In this document: positions 1 to 9,097 of the stretch, one piece after another
Position numbering within the stretch: position 1 is the stretch's first letter
Layout: each line of letters opens with the position of its first letter
Assembly (NCBI RefSeq): GCF_026552795.1
Contig: NZ_JANFPI010000002.1
Coordinates: 779,013 to 843,012, forward strand
DNA length: 64,000 bases
Direction of reading: 5' to 3'
Source: Ectorhizobium quercum
Lineage (GTDB): Bacteria > Pseudomonadota > Alphaproteobacteria > Rhizobiales > Rhizobiaceae
Position numbers and translations under genes: made by a program
Notes under the pieces: model-generated
Seen by the model: only the letters and a program-made list of their open reading frames with translations
Told to the model about the DNA's origin: nothing
Databases searched by the model: none

Positions 1-1262
1 CGCTCACGGCCTTCGGCCTTGCCGTTCCCGCTCACGCACAGGAAAAGCCCGCCTCGCTCGGCGTTGGCGTGTTCAGCTTCACCTCCGGTGCGACGGCGGC
101 CTATGGCGTGCCCGGCCGCAATGCCGCCGAATTGATGATCGAGACGATCAACGCCAATGGCGGCATCGCCGGCGTGCCGCTCAAGGCGTCCTACGTGGAC
201 GAGGGACAGGGCACCGAAGGCGTCATCACCGAATTCCGCAAGCTGGCCGCCGATCCGGCCAACCAGGCGATGATCGCCGCGCTTTCAAGCGGCAACTGCA
301 TGGCGCTGGCGCCGGTGGTCGACGAACTGAAGATCCCGACGGTGGGCTGGAACTGCGACACGCATCAGCTTTTCGCCAAGAGCGCTCACCCCTATTATTT
401 CCGCCCGAACGGCAACACCGTGCCGGAATTCCTCGCCTATGCCTTCTACATGCTTTCGGTGAAGCCGGACGTGAAGACGGTGGCCATCATCAACCCCGAC
501 TACGCCTTCGGCCATGACGCCGCCAACATCTTCAAGGCGGCCCTGAAGACCTTCAAGCCCGACGTCCAGGTGGTCGCGGAGCTGTTCCCGAAGCTCGGCT
601 CGGCCACGTTCCAGACTGAAATCTCCCGTCTGACGACGGCCCGCCCGGATGTGATCTTCTCGAATCTGTGGGGCGGCGACCTCGAAAACTTCGTCCGCCA
701 GGCGACGCCGCGCGGCCTGTTCCGGTCGAGCCAGGCGATCTTCGCGCTCGGCGAATCCTCGTTGCAGAATGTCGCCATGCCGGAAGGCGCGATTATCGGC
801 GTGCTCGGCGACGGCTGGTGGAACTCGCCGGACGCCGCCGCCAACCCGGACACCAAGGCATTCGCCGAAGCCTATCGCGCCAAATACGGCAGCTATCCCG
901 TCTTCCCGGCCATGAAGATGGCCAACAGCTTCCTCTACCTGAAGCAGGCCTACGAGACGGCCATGCAGAAAAACGGCGGCACCTGGCCGAGCCGCGACGA
1001 AGTGGCCGAAGCCATGCGCGGCAGCACCGTCAAGACCTTCACCGGCACGACCGTGACGCGCGAGGACAATGACGGCATCGTCGACCAGATCGTCGGCGTG
1101 ACCGTCAAGTCGCCCGACTTCGACTTCCCGGTTCTCGGCGAGATGGTCCGCTACGACGGCGAGGCCTTGATGCCGCCGGTCGGAGAGGATCCCATCGCCT
1201 GGATCTCGACCCTGCCGGCCGATCTCCTCGCCTCGCAGCCGAAGCCCGGCTCCTACAAGTAA
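1..1262 (+). CDS. Branched-chain amino acid-type ABC transporter substrate-binding protein (5' partial)
   Basis: Periplasmic solute receptor of the Peripla_BP_6 / LivK type, which captures a ligand and hands it to the LivHM-type permeases encoded just downstream. The reading frame is open from base 3, so the start codon lies outside the window. The first residues visible are the end of a signal peptide with a likely cleavage after AHA (AHA|QE). The internal GTG at 69 is not the start. About 420 residues are present, close to full length for the family. Ligand unknown: family members bind branched-chain amino acids, amides, urea or aromatic acids. It is the first visible gene of a five-gene transporter operon. 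Confidence 0.9.
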   Translation, partial: LTAFGLAVPAHAQEKPASLGVGVFSFTSGATAAYGVPGRNAAELMIETINANGGIAGVPLKASYVDEGQGTEGVITEFRKLAADPANQAMIAALSSGNCMALAPVVDELKIPTVGWNCDTHQLFAKSAHPYYFRPNGNTVPEFLAYAFYMLSVKPDVKTVAIINPDYAFGHDAANIFKAALKTFKPDVQVVAELFPKLGSATFQTEISRLTTARPDVIFSNLWGGDLENFVRQATPRGLFRSSQAIFALGESSLQNVAMPEGAIIGVLGDGWWNSPDAAANPDTKAFAEAYRAKYGSYPVFPAMKMANSFLYLKQAYETAMQKNGGTWPSRDEVAEAMRGSTVKTFTGTTVTREDNDGIVDQIVGVTVKSPDFDFPVLGEMVRYDGEALMPPVGEDPIAWISTLPADLLASQPKPGSYK

Positions 1263-1356
1263 ACCCGTCGCCCGCTCTTTGCGCGGGAGGCCGTCAACGC
1301 CTCCCGCGCCGTTACGCACGCAGGACCGGTGTGTCCTGGCGGGGCTGGAGTCTCAG

Positions 1357-2256
1357 ATGTTGCAAATCCTCGTTCCCCTGCTGATCGATGCACTCGCCAA
1401 CGCGGCATTGATCTTCTTCGTCGCCGTGGGCCTGACGCTGGTCTTCTCCGTGCTGCGCATCCTCAATGTCGCGCATGGCAGCTTCTATTCCATCGGCGCC
1501 TATGCCGCCGCCTCGATCGGATTGTGGATCGTCGGCGCGGGCCTGCCCGGCTGGCTCACCTTTCCCTCGCTGGTTCTCAGCGCCGCCCTCGTCGCGGGCC
1601 TCTTCGGTCCCCTCATGGAAAAGGGGCTGGTGCGCTGGACCTACGGCAAGTCGGAAGCGGTGCAGATTCTCGTCACCTTCGGCCTCTTTCTCATTCTGGA
1701 AGATTTGCAGCGCATGGTCTTCGGCGTGAATTCCCTTTACGAGGACACGCCCATGCAGCTTCTCGGCTCGATCGAAATCGGCGGCGTCGTCTATCTCAAC
1801 TACCAGCTCCTGCTCATCGCTCTGGCGGTGCTGACCATCGTCGGCCTGAAGCTCCTGATCGGCCATACCCGCATCGGCAGGCTGATCGCCGCCGTCGTCG
1901 CCGACCGCGAGGTGTCGCAGGCGATGGGCATCAACACCGACCGCGTCTTCATGCTCGCCTTCACGCTCGGCGTGTTCCTGGCGGCGCTGGGCGGCGCGTT
2001 CGCCACGCCCACCTCCGGCGTCACACCGGGGCTGGGCGCCGATACGATGGTGCTGGCCTTCGCGGTTGCGGCCATCGGCGGCCTCGGCCGCATCGAGGGT
2101 GCGGCGGTCGCCGCCGTCATCGTCGCGGTGGTGCGCGTGCTCGCCATCTATTACGCCCCGGCCTTCGATGCCGTCGCCCCCTATATCGTCATGCTTGTCG
2201 TTCTGCTGATCCGCCCCTACGGCCTGTTCGGCTCCGTCGCGACGAGGAGGATCTGA
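1357..2256 (+). CDS. LivH-type ABC transporter permease
   Basis: Inner-membrane permease of the branched-chain amino acid (HAAT) family, 299 residues, with about eight hydrophobic segments. It has the family signature LNVAHGSFYSIGAY near residue 38. The ATG at 1357 is preferred over an upstream in-frame start at 1279, because the extra 26 residues are hydrophilic, unlike the family, and GGAG at 1347-1350 is a fitting ribosome site. It sits 94 bases after the receptor gene and two bases before the LivM-type gene, so all belong to one operon. Confidence 0.92.
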   Translation: MLQILVPLLIDALANAALIFFVAVGLTLVFSVLRILNVAHGSFYSIGAYAAASIGLWIVGAGLPGWLTFPSLVLSAALVAGLFGPLMEKGLVRWTYGKSEAVQILVTFGLFLILEDLQRMVFGVNSLYEDTPMQLLGSIEIGGVVYLNYQLLLIALAVLTIVGLKLLIGHTRIGRLIAAVVADREVSQAMGINTDRVFMLAFTLGVFLAALGGAFATPTSGVTPGLGADTMVLAFAVAAIGGLGRIEGAAVAAVIVAVVRVLAIYYAPAFDAVAPYIVMLVVLLIRPYGLFGSVATRRI

Positions 2257-2258
2257 CC

Positions 2259-3191
2259 ATGCGTACCACGTTCTTCGCCATCGCAGGCGTTGCGGCCATC
2301 GCGGTCGTCGGCATCGCCGCGCCCTGGCTGCAATTCATGCTCACCCTGTCCGTCGCAAAGGGCTTCGCCGCCCTTGGCGTTGCCGTGCTCCTGCGCGCCG
2401 GGCTGATTTCCATCGGCCATGCCATGTTCTTCGCCATCGGTGCCTATGTCGTCGCCTTTCTCGGGCGGGACGCCGGGGTGAGCGATTTCATCCTGCTCCT
2501 CGTCTCGGCCACGGTCGTTTCGGGGCTGGCCGGCCTCGTCGTCGGCGCCTTCATGGTTCGCTACCGGGCGATCTTCTTCGCCATGCTCAATCTCGCCGTT
2601 TCGATGGTGCTGTTCTCGCTGTTGTCGAAGCTCTACAACGTGACCGGCGGCACCGACGGCATGCGCGTCGTCAGCCCGACCTTCTTCGGGCTCGCACCTG
2701 GCGAGCAGGCCATCGACCTGATCCTTTTCCTCGCCTGCCTCGCCCTCATTCTCGTCGTCGGTCTCCTCGTTCATGCCTATCTGAAAAGCCCGCTCGGCCA
2801 TGCGCTTTCGGCGGTTCACACCAACGAGGTGCGGCTCGAATATCTGAGCGTGCCGGTCGGCGGCGTGCTGCTGGTCGCCTATGTCGTCTCGGCGGCGCTG
2901 GCGGGGCTCGGCGGTGCGTTTGCGGCGCTGACCATCGGCCATGTCCTGCCGGAGATGGCATTCTGGACGGAATCCGGCCACCTGATCCTGGTTGCGGCGC
3001 TCGGCGGCATCGGCGGCGTGAGCGGCCCCTTCATCGGCGCGATCTTCCTCGAAATCGTCCACACGATCGCCGCCAGCTATACCGACGCCTGGAGCATGAT
3101 CGTCGGCATCGCCCTTCTTGTCGTCATCTTCTTCCTGCCGAGCGGCCTTTACGGGCTGCTCAACCGCAAAAGCAAGGGAGCCGTGGCATGA
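2259..3191 (+). CDS. LivM-type ABC transporter permease
   Basis: Second inner-membrane permease of the same transporter, 310 residues, highly hydrophobic, with the motif ISIGHAMFFAIGAY near residue 50 typical of LivM. The ATG at 2259 follows GAGGAGG at 2244-2250. The same frame is open far upstream, but that part overlaps the LivH gene and is a shadow. The stop overlaps the start of the next gene by four bases (ATGA), which indicates translational coupling. Confidence 0.92.
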   Translation: MRTTFFAIAGVAAIAVVGIAAPWLQFMLTLSVAKGFAALGVAVLLRAGLISIGHAMFFAIGAYVVAFLGRDAGVSDFILLLVSATVVSGLAGLVVGAFMVRYRAIFFAMLNLAVSMVLFSLLSKLYNVTGGTDGMRVVSPTFFGLAPGEQAIDLILFLACLALILVVGLLVHAYLKSPLGHALSAVHTNEVRLEYLSVPVGGVLLVAYVVSAALAGLGGAFAALTIGHVLPEMAFWTESGHLILVAALGGIGGVSGPFIGAIFLEIVHTIAASYTDAWSMIVGIALLVVIFFLPSGLYGLLNRKSKGAVA

Positions 3192-3934
3192 GCGCGCCGC
3201 TTCTCAAAGCCGAGAACCTGCAAGTGTCGTTCCACGGCGTGAAGGCTGCCGACGGCGTCAACATGGAGATCGCCGAAGGCGAGTTCCTGGCGATCATCGG
3301 CCCGAACGGCTCGGGCAAGACGACCTTCCTCAATCTCTGCACCGGCTATATCCGCCCCGTCGCGGGCGAAGTCTATCTCGACGGTCGGCCGATCACCCGG
3401 CTGGCGCCGCGCACCATCGCCCGGCGCGGCATCGCCCGCGCCTTCCAGATCCCGCAGCTCTTCTCCGACCAGCGGGTGATCGACAACCTCATGCTCTCCA
3501 TCGCGGCGCGCAGCGGGTTGTGGGACGCCCTGCGCCCCCTCGACCGGCCGCAATGGCGCGACGAGGCGATGGCGCTCCTGGAGATGTTCAACCTCGCCAG
3601 CTGCGCCGAAGACATCGCCATGACGCTGCCGGAAGGCCGCCGCAAGCTGATCGACATCGCCATCGCGATGGCGTTGAAGCCCCGGCTGGTGCTGCTCGAC
3701 GAGCCGACCAGCGGCGTCAGCGCCATCGAGCGGTTCGGCCTGATGGAAACACTGATGGGTGCCCTGAAGAAGGCGGGCGTCACCGCGCTTTTCGTGGAGC
3801 ACGACATGGACGTCGTGGCGCGTTATGCCGACCGCGTGGTGGTCTGGGAGCGCGGGCATGTCATGGCGGAGGGCAAGCCCGACGTCGTGCTCAACGACCC
3901 GCGTGTCATCGAGAATGTGGTGGGGGTAGCCTGA
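3188..3934 (+). CDS. LivG-type ABC transporter ATP-binding protein
   Basis: Cytoplasmic ATPase of the transporter, 248 residues. Walker A is GPNGSGKT near residue 38 and Walker B is LVLLDEPTSG near residue 160. The ABC signature loop reads LPEGRRK instead of the usual LSxGxxx, a deviation seen in some LivG proteins. It is coupled by four-base overlaps to the LivM-type gene before it and the LivF-type gene after it (shared A at 3934). Confidence 0.92.
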   Translation: MSAPLLKAENLQVSFHGVKAADGVNMEIAEGEFLAIIGPNGSGKTTFLNLCTGYIRPVAGEVYLDGRPITRLAPRTIARRGIARAFQIPQLFSDQRVIDNLMLSIAARSGLWDALRPLDRPQWRDEAMALLEMFNLASCAEDIAMTLPEGRRKLIDIAIAMALKPRLVLLDEPTSGVSAIERFGLMETLMGALKKAGVTALFVEHDMDVVARYADRVVVWERGHVMAEGKPDVVLNDPRVIENVVGVA

Positions 3935-4590
3935 TGCTGAGCCTTTCGTCCGTTAATGTCGAGATCGCCGGCATCCAGATCCTGCGCGATATCACCTTCG
4001 AGCTGAAACCGGGGCTGACCACCGTGCTGATCGGCCGCAACGGCGCCGGCAAGACCACCCTGCTCAGAACCATCATGGGCCTTTTACCGCTGAAAAGCGG
4101 CAGCCTGTCGCTGGGCGGTGCCGATCTTGCCGCCGAGCCCGCCTTCGCCCGCGCCGGCCACGGCATCGGCTATGCGCCGGAGGACCGGCGGCTCATCCCG
4201 GAATTCTCGGTGGAGGACAACATCACGCTTCCCGCCCTCGCCCTGAAGCTTCCCGCCGCCGAGACCCGCCGGCGGCTGGACGAGGTCTATACGCTGCTGC
4301 CGGAACTTCAGGCCATGCGCAAGCGTCCGGGCGGCGGTGTTTCCGGCGGCCAGGGCAAGATGGTCGCGCTCGGGCGCGCGCTCATGGTGGCCGAGAAGGT
4401 GCTGATGCTGGACGAACCGTTCCAGGGTCTGGCTCCGGCGCTGGCGCTTGAATATGCGCGCACGCTCGACCGGCTACGCAAGGAAAAACCGTCGCTCGCC
4501 CTGTTCGTCACGGAATCGAGCCCGAACCTCCTGCAAAAGATCACCGACGTGATGCTTCGCATCGAGCGCGGCTCCATCGAAAACAGTTAG
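3934..4590 (+). CDS. LivF-type ABC transporter ATP-binding protein
   Basis: Second ATPase of the transporter, 218 residues, slightly shorter than the usual 230-240. Walker A is GRNGAGKT near residue 34, the signature is VSGGQGKM and Walker B is VLMLDEPFQG. The ATG at 3934 overlaps the previous stop. Upstream open frame belongs to a shadow of the LivG gene. It closes the operon and is followed by a hairpin at 4600-4618 and then decayed antiporter genes on the other strand. Confidence 0.9.
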   Translation: MLSLSSVNVEIAGIQILRDITFELKPGLTTVLIGRNGAGKTTLLRTIMGLLPLKSGSLSLGGADLAAEPAFARAGHGIGYAPEDRRLIPEFSVEDNITLPALALKLPAAETRRRLDEVYTLLPELQAMRKRPGGGVSGGQGKMVALGRALMVAEKVLMLDEPFQGLAPALALEYARTLDRLRKEKPSLALFVTESSPNLLQKITDVMLRIERGSIENS

Positions 4591-4599
4591 CGGACATTT

Positions 4600-4625
4600 C
4601 CGGCGGCCATGCCGCCGGGTTTGCC
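4600..4625 (+). terminator. Putative terminator of the LivKHMGF-type operon
   Basis: Perfect inverted repeat CCGGCGGC-CAT-GCCGCCGG starting 10 bases after the last stop, followed by a modestly T-rich GTTTGCC tract. The T tract is weak, so Rho-independent function is plausible rather than certain. Confidence 0.5.
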
Positions 4626-4640
4626 ATCTTTCCAAACCGA

Positions 4641-4869
4641 AGCTTACCAGCGCCAGCGCCACGGCGCTGTCGAGGAAGGCCCCAACGCCTGACTGCACCG
4701 CAAAGATCGCGCAGAAGGCGATGATCGCCGCCGTCATCATGTCGAGCGCAATCATCCGATCGGCGAGCAACGGTCCCCGCCGGAGCCGGATGAACCCGAC
4801 TGCGATAGAGAGCACGATCAGGGTCAGCCCGATCTTCACGCAGACATCCAGAAACCCCTGAGCGGTCAT
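4641..4869 (-). pseudogene. mnhF: Remnant of MnhF/PhaF-type Na+/H+ antiporter subunit
   Basis: Minus-strand frame starting MTAQGFLDVCVKIGL carries the family core LLADRMIALDMMTAAIIAF and DSAVALALVSF, matching subunit F of multisubunit Mrp/Pha cation/proton antiporters. After ALVSF the sequence leaves the family and runs on into unrelated sequence, so the last membrane segment is missing. The ATG overlaps the stop of the MnhE fragment (ATGA), preserving the original operon order D-E-F. Subunit G, which normally follows, is absent. Judged nonfunctional. Confidence 0.7.
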
Positions 4870-5245
4870 CGGAATATGTCCCTAACGCGATACTCCATGC
4901 CGGATTTGAGTTCCGCGACGAGGGCGTCCGGATCTTCGGCATAGATCGAGTGAATGGCGAGAAAACTGCGATCCGGCGCCACGTCCAGCGTCAGCGTGCC
5001 GGGGGTGAGCGAGATCAGGTTGGCGACAAGGAAGATTTCAAGGTCACTCTGCACGTCGAGCGGCATGGTGACGATAGCTGGATGCAGCTTTGGCCGTGGC
5101 GCGATGCAGTCGCGCCACATGGATGCAGGACAGGACCAGTTCCTTCACGAAATAGGCCGCCAGCACGAAGCCTTGCAGCAGGGCGCGGAAATACCCCGTG
5201 TCGCCATTACGGCCGATCAGATCGCGACCGAACCAGAGGGCACAG
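4866..5245 (-). pseudogene. mnhE: Frameshifted remnant of MnhE/PhaE antiporter subunit
   Basis: Two frames together read like the latter two thirds of subunit E: YFRALLQGFVLAAYFVKELVLS in one frame (about 5130-5190), then, after a frameshift near 5105, LHPAIVTMPLDVQSDLE, LVANLISLTPGTLTLDV and a conserved C-terminal end (SGMEYRVRDIFR). The N-terminal membrane segments are missing, and the first part is fused in frame to an MnhD fragment. Frameshift plus deletion make a functional product very unlikely. Confidence 0.65.
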
Positions 5246-5541
5246 TAGCCCAGCAAGGTCTGGAGCAGCGCGTAATAGCCGAACCGTGCGCTTGCCTGTC
5301 CGATCTCGGCCAGTGACCGTACGGCGACCGCAAGGCCGATGATTGCGGTGATCGTCACCATTGCGGCGGCAAGATAATCGGCAACCAGCGTAATGCCGAA
5401 CGGGGCGGCCCAACCGCTCATCTGCCCGGCAATGACGCCATGCGCAACGACCTCGGCCGCCAGCAGGCCGGCGAGCACAAGAGAGGCGAGTGCGCCGGAT
5501 AATACTATGGTCTGGCGCAGTTCCTCACCGCGGCAAAACAC
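5246..5541 (-). pseudogene. mnhD: Fragment of MnhD/PhaD antiporter subunit fused to MnhE remnant
   Basis: About 95 residues resemble the N-terminal region of subunit D: QMSGWAAPFGITLVADYL and AAAMVTITAIIGLAVAV. The true N-terminus is absent, and near residue 97 the frame passes straight into MnhE-like sequence. Some 400 residues of MnhD, and the start of MnhE, must therefore have been lost in one internal deletion. The exact junction is my estimate. Confidence 0.6.
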
Positions 5542-6186
5542 CTATTCCATACTGGCGGAGACCCTCCGGAAATGCCTTATCCCGTGGGGCCAACCCGAGT
5601 GAAGCACTGAGAGAATAGACTGGTGACATAGCCCATGTCGTCGCAATCGCAACCGATCCTCCCCGTGGGGGATAGATATAGCGCAAATGTCGTTCTCCGT
5701 TTCATCGTTCACTGCCCGCCATTCGCCGCCGATTGCCGCACCGCCGTCCGATGGATTTGAGAGGCAATTGGCGGCCCCGGATTCCTCAGTTTCCAACCTT
5801 TCACTGAGATGATGCTCTATCCGGCTGCACCAGCTTCCTGGCTGGCGGATACAAAAGTCTGCAAATCTGGAAATGAAGCGCAGCGCCGATGATGGAGGTG
5901 ACTTTACACCGCGGCGATGTTACCGGAAGCTGGCATGGGTGCTTCAGGGCACGTCCCGGCGCCGGGAGAGGATCAACAGGCAATGAACGACGGCAGTCGA
6001 TCTTCCAGCATGCAGGAAACGATCCGGGCCTGATCTGCCGACCGTCCCGGTGCTTCCTGCCGTAATCAGGGGACCGTGCATGATCCCGATGGTCTGCGTT
6101 TCGCCAGTCGACGTCCATCCTGTTGCCTGCCTGGTTTCCTGGCTTCGGGGGGCGTTTCATGCAACGCAGCCGACAGGAGCGCCGGG
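5542..6186. other. Intergenic region without recognisable genes
   Basis: About 645 bases lie between the antiporter remnant and the anion-transporter remnant. Short open frames exist on both strands (for example 5542-5796 and 5801-6238 minus), but their conceptual products are Arg/Pro/Ser-rich, resemble no family I know and have no convincing ribosome sites. It may be decayed remains of flanking genes. Confidence 0.4.
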
Positions 6187-6617
6187 ATGATCTTTCCGCC
6201 CACCACCTCCTCCAGGGCATCGCATCGCGCTCTGGCACTGTGGGATCTTGTCGCCATGCTGCTCGTCCTGGCCAGCTTGGTCCTACTCGCGCAGGGCAGC
6301 CGCGGCCTCCTGCAACCTTTGCCCGGGCCGGGCGTCGGTGCGATTAGCCTCGATCCCCACGCCCTGCCGGAATACGCGCTGCGCACCTCGCTCAGGATGC
6401 TGGCGGCGATGGCGCTCTCGCTCCTCTTCACCTTCACCTATGCCACCTGGGCGGCGAAGATCCGGCGGGCGGAACAGGTGCTGATCCCGCTGCTCGGCAT
6501 CCTCCAGTCGGTGCCGATCCTCGGCTTCATTTCGGTCAGCGTGGTGTTCTTCATGTCGCTGGCACCGGGGCGGATGCTGGGGGCCGAGATGGCCGCCGTC
6601 TTCGCCATCTTCACCAG
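6187..6617 (+). pseudogene. N-terminal fragment of duplicated anion ABC transporter permease
   Basis: ATG at 6187 begins a frame with hydrophobic segments and the stretches ALRTSLRMLAAMALSLLF and [16 protein letters not shown]. This matches the start of the two-domain permeases of NitT/TauT-like anion ABC systems, which are normally about 550-600 residues. Only about 145 residues remain. After FAIFTS the frame enters coding sequence of an ABC ATPase in another frame, so most of the permease has been deleted. Confidence 0.7.
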
Positions 6618-6908
6618 CCGAGATCGTCGGCCTGCTCGGCCGGTCGGGCTCGGGCAAGTCGACGCTGCTGCGGCTCATCGCCGGCCTCTCCGAGCCTTCG
6701 GCCGGCGTGATCACCTATCTCGGACGGGAAGTGACAGCACCGCCGCCGGGCGTCGCTATGGTGTTCCAGAGTTCCGCCCTGTTCCCTTGGCTCACCGTGC
6801 TGGAGAACGTGCAGCTCGGGCTGGACGGCTTCGAATCCGCCTATTCGCTATGCAGAAATCTTCGCCTATGACGACCACATGCATGTGTTCAGCCTGGACA
6901 ACCCATGA
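6617..6908 (+). pseudogene. Internally deleted anion ABC transporter ATPase remnant
   Basis: From 6617, in a frame different from the permease fragment, the sequence encodes [18 protein letters not shown] (Walker A), then the Q-loop region [19 protein letters not shown]. It stops after LGLDGFES. Shifting frame again at 6852 gives [18 protein letters not shown] and a stop, which looks like the extreme C-terminus of the AAA-associated domain found on these ATPases. The signature loop, Walker B and most of the C-terminal domain are missing, so the protein is dead. The stop overlaps the region just before the Usp gene. Confidence 0.65.
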
Positions 6909-6925
6909 CGCAGGAGGCAGCGACG

Positions 6926-7816
6926 ATGGAAAAGATAAACACGGTTCTTGCCGCGCTCGATCTCGAGGCCGGCGGCGATGCGGTGCTGGCCCGGGCGGTA
7001 CAGCTCGCAAGTGCGCATGCGGCGTGGCTGGTCGTATTGCACGTCATAGAAGCGGAACCGTTGCCGCCGACTGCCGCCCACATGAATCTCACCGAAAGCG
7101 AATTGCGAGCGACGTTCGAACGACAGGCGATTGCCGCAATAGAGACGCAACTGATCGAAAACGACCGGACGCGCCGAACTGACGTGCGTGTGGCATTCGG
7201 ATCGCCGCACGAGGTCATCACGCATGTGGCGCGCGAGCAGCACGCCGATGTCGTCGTTGTCGGGCCAGGTAAGGGCCGCACCCTCAAGGACAAGATCCTC
7301 GGTTCGACGGCGGACAGGGTCATCAGGGCATCCGCTGCGCCGGTTCTCGTCGTCAGAAAGCCATCGGCGGAGCCTTATCGAAGCGTGACGGTCGCCATCG
7401 ACGGCTCGCCGCTATCGGCAAGAGCCTTCACCGAAGTCCGCAGGCTGGTGCCGGACGCCGCCCTCCAACTGGTTCACGCCGCCGACATTCCGCTCACGTT
7501 CCAGCAGGCACTGCTGCGCGCCGGGACGTCGCAGGCCGAGATGGAACGATACCGCGCGACGCGGGCCGACAAGGCGCGTGAGGAGCTTTCCACCTTCCAG
7601 CGCGCGCTCCCGGGAGCGGAGACGTTTCCCGTCCACGTCCTCGATGGCGAGCCCGGTCCGGCCCTGGTGCGCCTTTCGAAAAGCGCGCGCCTCGACCTGC
7701 TGGCCTTGGGCTCGCACGGACGAGGCGCGGCTCTGCAAGCCCTTCTCGGCAGCGTGGCGCGGCGTGTGCTCGGGCAGGCCTCCTGCGACGTCCTGGTCGT
7801 ACCCGGCCGGCAATGA
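6926..7816 (+). CDS. Tandem universal stress protein (two Usp domains)
   Basis: Cytoplasmic stress protein of 296 residues with two Usp domains (about 1-140 and 143-295). The second carries the ATP-binding signature GSHGRG followed nine residues later by GS; the equivalent loop in the first domain (VVGPGKGR) is less regular. I chose ATG 6926 because AGGAGG at 6912-6917 lies just upstream; another in-frame ATG at 6905 lacks such a site. It is convergent with the baeRF gene, a common pairing in rhizobial stress-related regions. Physiological trigger unknown. Confidence 0.88.
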   Translation: MEKINTVLAALDLEAGGDAVLARAVQLASAHAAWLVVLHVIEAEPLPPTAAHMNLTESELRATFERQAIAAIETQLIENDRTRRTDVRVAFGSPHEVITHVAREQHADVVVVGPGKGRTLKDKILGSTADRVIRASAAPVLVVRKPSAEPYRSVTVAIDGSPLSARAFTEVRRLVPDAALQLVHAADIPLTFQQALLRAGTSQAEMERYRATRADKAREELSTFQRALPGAETFPVHVLDGEPGPALVRLSKSARLDLLALGSHGRGAALQALLGSVARRVLGQASCDVLVVPGRQ

Positions 7817-7865
7817 AAGGGAGCCGCGTGTGGAGCCTGCCCTGAGACTTCCTTGGCCGCAGCCG

Positions 7866-8984
7866 TTAGAGCGGGCTTCTCAGAATCGCGGCAAGCGATT
7901 TCTGGTCCGGGATGTCGTCTTTGCGCACCCCGAGCACCTTTGCACCTGATCGCAGCGCTCGGCCGGCGATTTCATCCACGACGCCGTAATTGTGAGCGTC
8001 ACCGGTCTCGTCGAACGTCACGGCGCCGGTTTCTTCGTCCACCCTGCCGTCCACGACATTGTCGATGTCCACCAGTAAGGCGTCGATGTTGCCGAACGTT
8101 GCCGCCCGGGCGGCGTCGGAAATGTCATTCGTGGCGCGGCGCTGGCTCTTGCGCGTTTCGAAAAGAGCCCGGAAGTCCGCGATCTGCTTTTCGTAATACG
8201 CGTCGAGGATCGGGCGCGCAGCACTTGCGAGATCGGCGTCGCTGGTTCTGTCGTGGCTTCCCGAAATGGCCTGCGGCAGGACGGTGATTGCGCTTACGGC
8301 GCGGAAAATGGCCTCGACGGGCTGTGTCGCGGCAAGAATGACGGGAATGTCGCTGACGGCGAGGATCGGACGCAGGGCTGCATCGACCTTGCGCACATAT
8401 TGCGCCAGCCGCGTTTTCTGTCCCTCGCCGCCCTGAACGCGGCCGCTCGGCGAACGATCGTTGATCGTAGACTTGCCGACGGCGCTGGCCGCGTCCTTCG
8501 GCAGATCGGGCACCTTCACCGTCGCCGCAGGCAGGTCGGCGGAAACCTCCACCAGCCGCACCGCATTTTCCGAAATCGCCAGCACATACGCCGCGTGCGG
8601 GAAGGTGATGGCGCGGATCAGCGGTTTGAGGTGGAAGCGGTCCGACACCTCGACGATCGCGCTCAGCTTGTTGGCCAGCCGGTACGTGCGCAACGAATCC
8701 GGGGTGACGAAGACGGCAAGGCTGTGCGCCTGGAACCGCCAGAACTCCTCGTCGTCTGCCAGATCATCCAGATGCTCTTGCAGGGCCGCCAGCCGCCTCT
8801 TGTCCGTTGCGGCCTCGTTAAGCTGCCTGACCGCCTCCTTCGCAAGATTGGAAAACTCGATCCGCGACTGCTGGATATCCTGGGTGATCGGCGTCGTCGG
8901 CAGATAGATCGACATGCAGACATCCGCACGCAGCTCGTTCAGAAAGGCCAGGTCACGGGATGTTGGGGTGTCGACATAGAGCAT
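7866..8984 (-). CDS. baeRF-type (bacterial archaeo-eukaryotic release factor-like) protein
   Basis: A 372-residue acidic cytoplasmic protein. The opening segment with AFLNELRADVCMSIYLPT, the mid-protein segment with RPILAVSDIPVILAATQP, and the C-terminal segment with VVDEIAGRALRSGAKVLGV resemble the baeRF superfamily, homologous to eRF1 domains 2/3 and proposed to act on ribosomes under stress. Experimental function is unknown. It reads toward the Usp gene with 49 bases between stops. Assignment to family 3 is from memory of the family pattern. Confidence 0.75.
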   Translation of the reverse strand: MLYVDTPTSRDLAFLNELRADVCMSIYLPTTPITQDIQQSRIEFSNLAKEAVRQLNEAATDKRRLAALQEHLDDLADDEEFWRFQAHSLAVFVTPDSLRTYRLANKLSAIVEVSDRFHLKPLIRAITFPHAAYVLAISENAVRLVEVSADLPAATVKVPDLPKDAASAVGKSTINDRSPSGRVQGGEGQKTRLAQYVRKVDAALRPILAVSDIPVILAATQPVEAIFRAVSAITVLPQAISGSHDRTSDADLASAARPILDAYYEKQIADFRALFETRKSQRRATNDISDAARAATFGNIDALLVDIDNVVDGRVDEETGAVTFDETGDAHNYGVVDEIAGRALRSGAKVLGVRKDDIPDQKSLAAILRSPL

Positions 8985-9097
8985 GGGGTATCTCCTTCGG
9001 CTGATAGATCACATGGGGTCTCGAACCCTATACGAAGAGTCGCTGCAAGGCCAAAACTCACTCATTCGGCAATCGAATGAAGACGTTGGCGCATGAA

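Noticed and set aside
285..1319. Long minus-strand open frame opposite the first receptor gene (344 codons), and similar long antisense frames opposite most genes, for example 12505-13563 plus and 16269-17570 minus.
   Set aside because: High-GC antisense shadows: Arg/Gly/His-rich, no family resemblance, no ribosome sites, fully overlapped by well-supported genes.
1329..2258. Upstream extension of the LivM-type frame giving a 620-residue protein.
   Set aside because: The first 310 codons are a shadow of the LivH gene; the real start is the ATG at 2259 with a good ribosome site.
5542..6238. Minus-strand frames at 5542-5796 and 5801-6238 as possible genes.
   Set aside because: No recognisable domain, odd composition, no ribosome sites; treated as noncoding or decayed.
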